Positions 50,446-61,700 of a DNA stretch of 64,000 nt are shown in pieces (within the stretch, counting starts at the first letter, position 1; each line of letters opens with the position of its first letter). The notes beneath the pieces were generated by a model that ran no database searches, had not been told where the DNA came from, and saw only the letters and a program-made list of their open reading frames with translations. Location of the stretch: the NCBI GenBank assembly GCA_013398955.1, contig VWPU01017667.1:124001-188000 (forward strand). The letters are read 5' to 3'. A program made the position numbers and the translations under genes. The stretch is from Callaeas wilsoni (Eukaryota; Chordata; Aves; Passeriformes; Callaeidae).

Positions 50446-51929
50446 ACATAGCAAACTCCTGCTGGGCAGAGGCAGGAAGGGCCTCAGCCCATGTGATGTC
50501 AGGATAAATATGTGGGAAGCCAATGCAGCAGAAAATCCAGCCAGAGGAATGTCTGGTGCAGAGCGAGTGGTGCAGGAGCAGGCTGGCTGCCTCTCCCACC
50601 GTCCACAGCGCCTGCGACGTGCTGGGGCTCCAGCCGTGGCCAGGGCTGGCTGGGAGGGTAGCGCGAGTGAGCTGCACAGGCTCAGCCCCAGGTGTGTCTC
50701 CAGCTCTCTCACCTCTGGGGAAATGCATCCCAAAATGCATGTTCCCTTCCCAAGGGCACACTGAGCAAGGTGAAATGGATGGGCCTGTCTATCTGATGCA
50801 GAAGCAATTAGCCTGGGCTTTAATGAAGGATTTTAGCATCTGAGCGTAGGAAACCTTAACAAAAGACCTTTGCATTAGACTCTGCAAATTTGTTGTAAGC
50901 AACAAGTAACGAGAGCAGATTTAGAGATAAAGATAATGAAAAACACTGCATTCTCTTGCCCAAAAGCCTATAAATCAAGACCTTGGCTCTTCTCTGCAGA
51001 AATGCGCTCAGATGTAATTGGAAACAGGCAACACCGATCTGAAACACTCAATCGAGCTCAGTTTGCAATGGCTTGGGTGAGGTTTCTAGAACTAAAGAAG
51101 AGGCTCTCCCTTCCTAATAAAGTGGTGCCACCGTCCTGCCCATCCATTTTATCTGAAGCTGCGCAGGGATTCGGCAGCAATGGAACATGCCCTCGTGTCG
51201 TGTGGGTGAGGAGGCTCCTGTGGGCCCACCACCATCTGCACACTGGACAGGCAGCGGGGCTGGGGTACGGGACTGGGTTGGCAGAGCCGCAGGGCAGAGG
51301 GCCCTCTGCATGGGGAGGAAGAGGAAGGGCTCCTCTGACCACAAGCCTGGAGCAGAGGCTGCACAGTGCCACTGCCATGCTAAGGGTGTTTCCTCCCCGT
51401 GCGCAGCACACCCACATCAGCTCCCATTTTGGGAGACCACCCCGGCTTTGCTCCACGGGGGAAGAAGTTGCCGTCACCTCCAGCACAGCCATGATGAGGA
51501 TCCTCTGTGATGAAGAAGAGTGAACTGCTCGGTTTCTTCTCTCTGGACAGTGTTCATGGCATAGAGCCTCAGCTATGGTGGCTCGGTTTGAACTCAGAGG
51601 CCAATTAGCTGTCCAGAAGACAATCGCACAGAAAAGTTGTACTGGCGTAAGACAGATCATCAGTTTACCATCACGCACCTCATACAGATATTCTTCAGTT
51701 TAACTGCCACTGCTGTGTAAAGTGCTTATTTCAAAGTGAAAAGGCTGTTTTTATCCAGAACCGTCCAGAAGACGTCATAGTGCTGTAATTATATCAGTAA
51801 TAAACAGTGAAGCTGCCATGGAGAGAGGAGCAAGCACAGCAAGGAGTTCTGCAGGGTGCCGGTGCCAAGCCAGATCAAGGCAATAGAATTTATAGCCGCT
51901 ATTATCTGCGTGAGGTATATTTATTACTC

Positions 51930-52025
51930 CCCTCCCCGTTGCTCTGATATCTTCAAATCTCACAATATTTATATATTCATTCCCACAACATTCCTGTAGG
52001 TAAGGAAATTGCAAACAAGAAGCCC
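51930..52025 (-). repeat. Possible MIR-type SINE remnant
   Basis: The run TGATATCTTCAAATCTCACA, then ATTTATATATTCATTCCCAC and AACATTCCTGTAGGTAAGGAA fits the reverse complement of the amniote MIR form ('gatctcaaagcactttacaaa...attaatcc-cacaac-ccctgtgaggtagg'). Divergence is higher than for the copy at 47.4 kb and the ends are unclear. Confidence 0.4.
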
Positions 52026-52819
52026 AGTATTGGAGCCTCTTCATGCAACGTGGAGCAGGGTTTGGAAGGTGGGGAAACATGAGAGACTTTCAGCAGTTAC
52101 AGATACATCCATGAGAATTAACCAAATAATGTGAAGTAGCTGGGCTATCTACAAGGTAAACAGCTAAGTTCCTCTGGGTTGGGATGTGCAAGGGTTCAGA
52201 CTAGATGATGACAGTGAGTCGTTATCACCTTAAAAATATACCTGAACTTGCAACCAAAGCAACCCTGATCTGAGACTCCTTGATACCGATGGTTGGAGGC
52301 ATAGGAAAATAAAGGGTTCCAAGCACTGAGATTCATAACAGGAAGGGAAAATAATAAGCACATTTTTATAAATGAAGGTTTGATCATTTGAGGTTTTAAA
52401 TAGTATTTAAATTCTGTCCCTAATTCCTCAACATTGGATTTATTATGCATTACTTTCAGAAACTACTTATCTCACATAAAACAGTAGAAGGCACTGCTAT
52501 AGGATACAAGATAAATGAAACAACATTCCTTTTCTGTTACTCAGAAAGCTTACACACTGATACAAGGAGTCTATACTTTCATGTCATTTTTGCCTAAATT
52601 TTCTGCTGTGACATAGATTGCATTGTATTCCAAAATGAAAATGACTTTTTTTCCCCCCTGTTCTTCAAATGTGATCTTCTAGGGGAGGATACCCTTGAGC
52701 AGAATCCAGCAGGCTCAGCCAGTGTGCTGTCTCAGGCTGTTCTCTGCAGGAGGGTTTGCAGTCTGGCAACTGCAGCCGAGAATTCCTCCTTCCGTGCCTG
52801 TCCCTGAGTCCTGACAGTT

Positions 52820-52940
52820 GCTCTTGGGCAAGTCTGGCCTCAGTTCTCCACACCGTTCAATGACAATAATTATTCATACTTACTTTGGTGAGTTTAATTA
52901 ATACTTGTAAAGCACTTTGAGATCCTTGGATGAAAGAGTC
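52820..52940 (+). repeat. Ancient MIR-type SINE remnant
   Basis: In order this holds CTCTTGGGCAAGTCTGGCCT, CAGTTCTCCAC, GACAATAATTATTCATACTT, GTTTAATTAATACTTGTAAA and GCACTTTGAGATCCTTGGAT. These fit the sense-strand MIR order 'ttgggcaagtc...cctcagttt-cc...ataataat-...taaatacttgtaaagc' and end in the amniote-type 'gctttgagatccttggatgaaag' tail. The tRNA-derived head is not recognisable. It is in the opposite orientation to the copy at 47.4 kb. Confidence 0.75.
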
Positions 52941-54849
52941 TGTTGACAGGCAAAATGCTTTTATGGTGACTGTCAAATTAAGGTCCTCTGAGCTTCCTCA
53001 GCAACTGAAGAGTTAATTAGCTCATGCCAGGAACCTGCCAGCCTCAGCAGAGACAGGGTGCTGGTTATGAAGGTGCCCATCCCTGACCTTTCCTCACCGG
53101 GGCAGCTTTGTTGAAGGAACTCCTTCCCTATTCATACTTCTCAGGAGATAACATCCTTGTAATGCACACATGCACGTTTCATCTTCCACCTGGTTGTGTT
53201 GCAAACATTTTCCTCTCCCTGGTGTGTATCCCACATCCCAGCTGGTGGGGAGGTTTGTGTCAAGGTCCTGCTGCCGGCCCTAAGCCCGGTCGCTTTTCCT
53301 CCACACTTCAGGGGCACAGCTCATCCCCTAGAGACAAATACTTTTATCCACAGGTAAGAACCTTCCCAGAGAAGCCCAAGAGGCTGGTGCTGGAGTGACA
53401 GGCAGGGGAACAAGCTGAGCTCTTCAGTGAAGGAGGTGCTGCCCAACTGCCAGCAGGAAACCAGCTGCGTTTCCTGGGCAGGTCCCAGCGTGGTGAGGCA
53501 CACGCGAGGAAGGCACCCGTGAGTAAACCCTGCATTCATCAGGCATAGCGTAGTGTCCCTATATAAAGATAAGGGAACTCTGTGCCTCCCCTGGGGACCC
53601 TATCTTTGAGCAACACACAGAAAATCAGAAATGATTTTAGCAAAGGGGAACTCAGTCATGGTTTTGGTCAGACACCGCAGTTGTACTCTCAAAGCTGAGA
53701 TGAGCAAAAGGCCACGACATAGTTTCCCTTTGCAATCTTTGCCCTTCCTCACATCATCACAACTTCAGGTGTGCAGCACTCAGGAGTGGTGCCTGCAGAC
53801 CCCACTTGCTGTGGCTCACACGAGGCTGAAACAGCTCATGGAAAGTACATCAGCTGCTGTACAGGCAAAACCTCACGCCCAGAGGAGTCACAGCGCTGTG
53901 CTTGTACTAGTTCAGCTCAACGAGGGTCTGCAGAGGGGGAAAATTATTAAAGCCTTGGAATGACTTGTGAGAAAAGAGGAACTGTCTGTGCCAGAACAGC
54001 CGCGGAGAGGACCAAATCCAGGGTGGGTGGCAGCAGCTGGGCTCCTTGATTCACAGTGCATCTCCATGTCAGCATCAGCACCCTTCACTGCAGTGCTGGC
54101 AGCCTGGCTGGACAGCACTGCCCCATTCCCCACTGCCTCTGTGAAGGGGATGAGAGTGGCTGTGTTTGCACAGGTGATGGCAGTTGTTTACCTTCTGCAC
54201 CATTCTTTCTTTAGGCTGGTTGCTGGTTTCCTTTCTCAGCTCTCTCAGTGTGCACTAATACAGCCTTGCGCTGCCTGTGTCCGGCACGACCAAGCCTGCC
54301 TGCCTCTTGATTCACAGCTTTCCTGTCAAACAGAGGATGCCCAGCTTTTGCTGGACTGGTGTTTGCCATGGCAGAGCATGGTGCTTTCTTTTCCTGCACA
54401 GACCATGGATGTCACCAGCAATGTATCCTCAGGGACATCTTCCACTGGGACAGAAAGAGGCACTGAAAGGCACACCAGATACTTCACTCCTGTTGCTCTC
54501 CAAAAGTATTTAAGAACATCACGTGCAAATCTGGCACTCAGAGTCCTTCCTTCTGACTAGCCTTCACGTGGGAAAAATCCCCAAACAAAATCAATCGTTC
54601 CTTTCCCTGGGTGGGAAATACTGCAGTTTGACTCATGGGATTTTAGACCGCACTTCAAATGCGTATATTTACCAAAAGGCAGCATCTTTTGCCCCAGCTA
54701 TTTGCCCTTTGAAGCAGCCTGGGGAAGGGAATGTGAAGGTTTCTTAGAACATTAAAAGTAGTAGTGAAAGTCACAGGGCCTTTTTCCTTTATAGAATCGA
54801 AGCTGAATTTGAGCAATAAGCCTTCTGATGTCTCCAGGGGGAGGAGATG

Positions 54850-55187
54850 TGACGTCTTGAGGTAAACCACACATCCCGTAACTACCACTGTGCCATTCGT
54901 GAGCGCTGCCTCGCTACAGAATTGGCAGAATTGCTTTTCAGCAAAAGTCACCACGTTTTTGGAGGGGAACGGTTCCAGTCAGAGAAAGACCGGGTGGCGA
55001 GGAGAAAGAAAACCCAACCGCAATAAAGCAGCCATTGAACCTGAAAGGAAAAAGACGTCAGCATCTCCGGCAGGGGCTCTCCTTTTTTCCTGGTATATCC
55101 GCGAACCATAATTATGTGGAAAGAAGTCGTGGGTGGGATTGGCTTACTTACTGACAAGCTGAACTTTACAACCTAATGCCGTGACGT
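54850..55187. promoter_or_regulatory. Group of three CRE-like TGACGT cores
   Basis: TGACGTC at 54850-54856, GACGTCA at 55054-55060 and TGACGT at 55182-55187 lie within 340 bases. These are the CREB/ATF core. Because CpG is depleted in vertebrate DNA, three such cores close together are less likely by chance than base counts suggest. The stretch 54900-55130 also has more CpG than its neighbours (GCGAACC, CCGGGTGGCG). Confidence 0.3.
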
Positions 55188-57274
55188 TGTGAGGGAAGAA
55201 GGTTTAGTTCACCCACCTCGTGGGACCCACAAACTCAAGGAGATGGCTCAGAGGTGGGCACGCACCTGCACGTGCTCATTAGCTTTCGTCCAAGTGATGG
55301 GGTCAAGGCAGAGCCAGGAGTGAGGGTGCTGCCTCCCAGTCGAGTGAGCCAGGGGGTGGTGAAAATTCAGGAGCAAATGGTCAGGGAGAGCAGAGGAAAG
55401 ATCTAAGTGCCGTGTGAGTTGGGCTGCATCCCATCTACTTTACCAGGAGAGACCTTGGAGGGGTCCAAAGCTCAGGCAAAGGACAATGTGGAGCTCCTGA
55501 GCTCCTCAGTGATTTAGAGATGTGCAGGGCCTTAGGGAGAAGAGCCTGAGGGAATGCTGGTGCTGAAAGCTGCTGGTGAAGACTGGAGGACTCTTTCTGT
55601 AGAAAAAAAATTCTGCCCTGCAGAATTTGAGGTGAACAGGGCAGTTTGTTGAAATCCTAAATCACTCTGAAGTGACCCAGCTGAGACACAAGAAGGAAAC
55701 TGGAGCCAGCAGGAGGGAGCTGGAGGATCTTGAGCACCTTGGGGTTGAGCCTGGAGGCAGGTGCAGTGCTGCCCCAGACCTCCTATGTTCAAATGTCAGC
55801 AGGGTGGCTGCTGAGAGTCCAGCTGAGGGATGGACCTTAGGAGAGCTTCTCAACCCCTTGCTAGGTCACCCACCCCCACCAGTCTAAATAAACATTAGCA
55901 TAACAGTGAGGTGGCCGAGGAATTACTGTAGGCAAGGTCTGAGGTGTGCACCTGGTCTTTCTCCAAGTCTGTGACTGAAATAGAAACCTCAGTATATCTG
56001 CAGCGGAGGAACTGAGTTGTGCTGTCCAAGTTAAGTAAGAATATACAGCTCTCGAATGGCATGGGTTAGGTCTTTGCTGAGGAAGCATTTACCACCACTG
56101 GCTGCACTGGAGTTTGCATTTCGGTTCTTTAAGGATAGCATTTTGTGAATTATCTCTTCTGATCTACAAGTTTTGGTCCTCTGCTGTCCCCTCTCATCAC
56201 TGATCTTCAAAGAAGCTGGCACGGGAAAAATGTGACCATTCATTACATTGATACAAATCCAATTCTTGTCAGCATGTCTCTGGTGGAGCAGCATGAGGAT
56301 CATCTCTTACCTGGCTCTAAAATCTAGGATAACCATATTTCTAACATTACAGCACTGAACAGTGTTTCCTGACGTTTTTCTCCTGTCTGCAATCACCAAG
56401 TACTGCAAGGACACGGGATCTCACCATCATGCCAGGAGAGACACACCATTGGCACTTCCAGGTGTTCCTGCTCCTTCTTGTCCCACAGCCACCCAGCCAC
56501 CGGCAGTGGGACTGCCTGCCCTGCTGGCAACTACATCCATGGGTCTGATATGCTAATGCACGTGTTTACAGGCTCCCTGAGCCAGCGAGTGCAGGGATGT
56601 TTAGGTGGCTGAACCTCCTCCTGTTGTTTTAAGGATTCTGGCAAACAGTCAAGAACAAAAGCTAAGACAGCCAGTTCCCGTTTGCGGGCACGTTCCTACA
56701 TTTCAGTGTGGCAAACCTTGTGATTTAGCAAGCAAGAGCCTTCTGCCCCAGGGCTGTTAAAAGCTGCACTTTTTAAAAGAAAAAAAATGAGAAAACAAAC
56801 TGTCAAGACTTCCAAGAATATTAGAAAAACACCAGCATGGATGGGCTGCAAGACTGGGACCAGGCTTTCACCAATGCCTCCACATAGGGGTACTTGCAGG
56901 CTGAGAGTCTTTTCAAAAAGCTCCCGCGAGCTTTTTGTTCAGTTCTTTGACAAGTTTGTCCTTAAGGAGAAAGGAAGAAAATGCCAGAGGCTTTTGCTGC
57001 TCTCCTGAATAGTGTTTCCTTCTGATAGTATTTACTGCTTTTCTCCTCAAAAGCGGGTACCCCCATGTCTGAAGTGGAAAATGTTGGCTCACAGGACAGA
57101 GTTCATCAGTGGAAAAGGACTTGTTTAATCAATCTAGTGCAATACTTTCTGCTCCTGCAGGCAGTGGCCGTGGCTGGTGGGAGCCTGAGCCCGATGTGCT
57201 GTGCCTCCTCCCCAGGCATGGACTGAGCAGGTTCTCACTCGCTAGGTCCCCGTGGGCTCACAGGTGGGCACACC

Positions 57275-57339
57275 TGCGTGCATGTGTGCGTGCACGTGTG
57301 CATGCCGGTGTGTACATGCATGTGTGTGCATGCGTGTGC
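57275..57339. repeat. Alternating purine-pyrimidine (TG/CG/CA) repeat
   Basis: A run of about 65 bases is made almost only of TG, CG, CA and TA steps (TGCGTGCATGTGTGCGTGCA and similar). Such tracts are length-variable and can adopt the Z-DNA form. The Cys/Val/His-rich open frames crossing it on both strands come from the repeat and are not genes. Confidence 0.9.
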
Positions 57340-58550
57340 CCTCCACAGAAGTCCCACAAGGTGTTTGTGCCAAGGCAGATCCACTGTCCAGCTGGTTCCT
57401 GAGTCCCAGGGCTGCACCAGGCTGGCAAGGGGCAGCCATGGGGAACCTGAGGGTGCTTCTGCAGAGGTCCCAAGCTGCCTCAGGAGGATGCAGCCATCAG
57501 CTGGTGAGCTCCAGGAGAGGACCAAACCTCCATGGTGGCTGCACTTTCCAGCACAGGGTTACAAGCCCAAAGGCAACGCGAGTAAGTTGCCTTGTGTCAT
57601 GAGTGGTGGCATCCTTGCATGGAAGGAGAGCAACCTACCACTTGTCTGGGGTGCTGGATGCAGCAGAGATGTGGCTGGTGGTGGTCTTGGACCCCTGACC
57701 CTCACAATGTCACAGTTAGCTGTCCTTGGAGACAGCCTGGTGGCCCTTGCACCCACCTGGGTGATCTCTGCCTGTCCTTTTCCCGCAGCTGCTGGGTCTT
57801 CCTTCTTCCTCCTCCCAGCCCTAGCCTCGGGCTTTGCAGCTTGTCACAGCCTGCGCGGGCAATGCTGCTGGCGGCCGAAGGACAGCAGTGACTGAGCAGA
57901 GGGGACCTGGCCACTTACATCTGGCTTCTTGGCTGTCATTTTATGTGCAGCCAACACCGGGGCCAGCTCTGGCAGTGAAGTGGAGAGTTTGGCCCTGAGT
58001 ACCTGGTTGTGCATGTCAAACCAGGCACCTTAAAATGAGAATCCATTAAAAAAACCAAACGCAGGGAGTCTCCCTGAATCTGTACGCAATGGTGTTGGTA
58101 GGAGAGATCTGTGGCATGGTACCCTGCTGCGGGGCTGGTACCCAGAAAGCCAGAGAGCAATCTTCTTCTTTGTTTTACAAATAGGTATTGCCTTTGGGAG
58201 CAGGATCAGTTGTAGCATATTTATTGCGAGAATGAAAGACAAAAAAGCAGAGTTCTCTGCCAAGAGCAAGTGAAATGGGCATGGTTTTTAAAGAACTACC
58301 ACAAGACTGATTACCTTTCCAAGTAATTAAACGTTGTGAAAGGTTATTAACGTGCCGATAATAGACAGCTTTGCAAACCGCCAGCACAGCATGATCTGAC
58401 AGAAGACAGCACAATAGCGGAGGGCAGGACTCCTCTGCCTTCGGGGCTCTGCAGCCCCCAGGGCTGGATGGGGACCAGCCTGCACCCAGCCAGCCCGGGA
58501 GCTTGAGGGTCCCCAGACTTCTCCCTGTGCCTGAAAGGCTGCAGGGCTGA

Positions 58551-58740
58551 GTGGCTGGCAGGGGGGCTGCCGGGTCACAGCTGCCCGCACCAGCTCAGCC
58601 CCCCTGTCCCGCCCCGGCTGGGGCAGGGCAGCAGCGTCCGCCGGCAGCCCGGGGCCCGTCCCCGCTGGCAGCCCGACCCAGGCGGGCACGCGGTGGGTGT
58701 TCCTCTATAAACCTGCTCTGTCCGCCGACAGCACCTCTTA
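58551..58740 (+). promoter_or_regulatory. Small CpG-rich patch with TATA-like motif
   Basis: Bases 58561-58740 contain about 16 CpG and are over 70 percent G+C, unlike the CpG-poor surroundings. GCCCCGGC- and CCCGCC-type words resembling SP1-family sites occur at 58600-58660. CTATAAA at 58705-58711 is followed 25-30 bases later by a pyrimidine-rich CTCTTACTCC, a possible initiator. This could be an unmethylated promoter or enhancer of an unannotated non-coding RNA, or a distal element for the next gene. No coding exon with good splice signals is seen after it. Confidence 0.35.
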
Positions 58741-61700
58741 CTCCGGACCTGCTGGTGTTTAAACGCGTGGCATTGAGCCCACTGTGGAAGCAGGGTTACT
58801 GAGGGGTGGGATGCATTTTCCTGAAGCCATATGGGCACGGATGCACCAAAACTGAACACGCCAAGCACTCCCACTTCTGACCTCCACTCTTTGGCCAGCT
58901 CCCGAGGGTTTCCCTGGTGTGTTTGCCCCATCTTCACCCTACAGCTTTGGGAGTGCTCTTCTCTTGCATAGCATCCCTCTCTAAACACCCTTTCCCTGCA
59001 GCCAGGGACAGCACTTGCTGCTCCCAGCTCCTGAAGAACTCCTGGATTTCTATCATAACCCCAGTGATCAAGCCCCAGGATTACGTCTTAGCCAGAGGGA
59101 TGGTAGGTGGGCACTTGTTCAGAGCAAGCACCTCCTGAACCTGCCCTGAGACCTCAGGTGGAAAAACTCTGCTTTTTCCTTGTATTTCTGTACACAGTAG
59201 CAAGCGGAAAAATGCAGAGGAAAGAAAAGTGCAGGGCATGGTGGAAAAATTCAATAACATCCTGGGTGGGAGCATCCTTGTAGTCCTTCAAAAAACTAGC
59301 CCAGCATTAAAAATACTTGGTAGGTTTTCCTGGACTCAGTGTTGGTGTTGGTGTTGACGTAATATCATGCCTTTCTTTAAAATAACTTAGAGTGCCTTTG
59401 ATATAGACTGTACGTAACTCAAGCTTCTGGGTCATTCTGCTGCTTTCAAAAACCCCATTCTGTATTCCTGAGCAAGCCAGGAGTTGATTATGGGAGCTGT
59501 TTAGACTAGGACTTTAGGTAACACTGCATACTAGCAATCTCCACCTCATGTCCCAGAGAATCTGGCGAATATTGCTGGAACTTAAGTGTTATCAGACTCC
59601 AGGCAACCACTCTCTGCAGCGCGAGCAATGTTTCAGCTTCGTGATGCCACCAACAAGAAGTCCGAGGCAGCAAGAAGCTGAAATCCAACCACTCCATGCT
59701 CCATAGTGGCTTATAACATTGTAGCCAGCTTGGAATCACCAGATTCACCGAGACCTGTGTTCACGGGTCTGCAGGGGATGGGGACCTCAGCCAAATGGGA
59801 ATGCCACCACACCGCTTCCTGGAGCGAGGCTGCACACATCTGGGTTTGGTGTCACGCACTGGCACAGTCCTGTGCCACCCTTTACAGCTGGATTGCTGGA
59901 GCAGAGCCTCTCCTGGATGGCAAGAGAGGAAGAAGCCCCCCCTCCAGGTGCTCAGATGCATCCTTGGTCCGTTTTCAGTTCTAAATGCCCAAATTCTCAG
60001 AAAGCATCAGTGCTCCTAAGGGATGTTTCTTTTCCAGGGATGCCAGAGGACAAAGTGGCTCGGGAAGATGGAAGTAAGCACTGGATTGCACAGACACCCA
60101 CAGGATGGAGACAGGCCAGGCCACGCAGGGACACCAGCCAGCTCCAGTGCCACTGCCCAGACTGGAAAGCTTCTCCCTCCTTTCAAGGTTTTCAGCAGTG
60201 CACAGGTCGCTGTGGTAGGAGACAGAAAGGACACTTTACAGGTTCAGTCAACAAATCATTTTACCTTTGCGTTTCAGCTGTCTCTTCTGCTCCCTCCCTG
60301 AAACCCCACCACTGCCTCGAGCCATGTCTGCAGGCGCTGCGCTAATCAATATTACTTGGTGGGGAAAATAAGTCTCACTTATTGGCCACACATTCCCCTG
60401 AGTGCTTGTGTCAAAGTCTGTCATGTCAGCTGAAGGCCGGCTCACCAGCAGAAAGGTCAAACTGCCGTCAACTAGCTCTGAGCTCAGCCATTAACTCCCG
60501 TGTGCTTATCTGCCTCCCACTATCAGGAGAACTATCTGTGTGCACCGCACACCTCCCTCCTTCTCCTCCTCATCCTCCTCCTGGGTGCTGTGCTGCCAGG
60601 GAGCACTTTGGTGGGGCTGAATCACTCAGGCAGGAACAATGAGCTGTCTGATAAGCTCAGCTGGGTGATCCACTTGGCCTGCACCGCATGTTTCAGAGAA
60701 TAACCCCGGAAACTCTCAGTGCAGGGATACTGGCCGGAGCCCATCCCACCATCCCAGGCTGCGATTGCACAGGGCTGGTGCCCCTCATCAGCATGGCTGT
60801 GGCCTGATCCTGTTTGCACCTAAACATGGGCACTTCAGGTGAGAAGACCTCAGTATCTGTTCAGCTGAACTATGGGGGTGCTGCCAGGGGGGAGGTTTTC
60901 TACTCCTAAGGTAGCTTTTCAGTCCTTTCTGCTGCTCTGACACAAGAAAATGTGATTGTGAGGCCTTGTTCACAAAATATAGCAAGAAAATATTCAAGTC
61001 TCTTACCAAAGAGGGCAATGGGGAAAGATCTGGGTCCAAGCTCCACGGAGCAGGGCTCCCATCCCCTAAAAGACGTCCTGCTGGGACTGTGCTGGCAGCA
61101 CTGCCTGGGATCTTTTGGGAAAGTCCCTGGACTGCAGAGTGGATGAACCTCGTTACGTCCTTTGGCTTCTAGGACCAGAGGTGGTGTCTCTGCAGGAGGC
61201 AGGAGTGGGGCAAGGCAGGCTCTCATGCTGCTGAAACAGGTTTGGAGCTGGGTAAACAAACACAAGTATCAAGATAAGACTGTTCATCTTGTGCCAAGAG
61301 GTGTCTAGAGCTAGACTCGTGGGATCTCTGTTCCCATCTCTCACATCTCGCGTACTCTGGGGCTAGGAGCGAGCTTGCTCGTTCCTAGGCAGGGATCTCC
61401 TGAAGCTGTTTTCTGCTTCCCTACACCAGCAAAATGCCGTAAACTGTGCGTCGTGGTCATTCCTAATAAGCCCTTGTTCCCAATCCACATCTTGCACCTG
61501 CTACTCAGTGGGTTGGTAGGATCTTTGTTCTGGAACATGTTAAGAGGGCTGAAGCCGTTTCTGCTTTGAAGTAACGTTTGGCCTTGTCAGTGTTTGAGAT
61601 CTCTGCAGAGCTGACCCTGTGGGAGCCAGCAGGATCTCTGGCTGCTGCTCCCACACCACAGCCCCGCCACCAGCCTGACTAAGCAGTGCCAGGGGAATCC

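Noticed and set aside
51058..51678. Minus-strand open frame of 206 codons with a 195-codon frame opposite it
   Set aside because: The region is GC-rich, several frames are open at once on both strands, and neither product resembles a known protein or shows exon-like borders. Most likely chance.
53967..54560. Open frame of 197 codons on the + strand
   Set aside because: No domain or family resemblance, composition follows the local DNA, and there are no supporting splice or promoter signals.
57278..57895. Open frame of 205 codons on the + strand
   Set aside because: It begins inside the TG/CG repeat, which produces a Cys/Val/His-rich start, and the rest has no recognisable domain.
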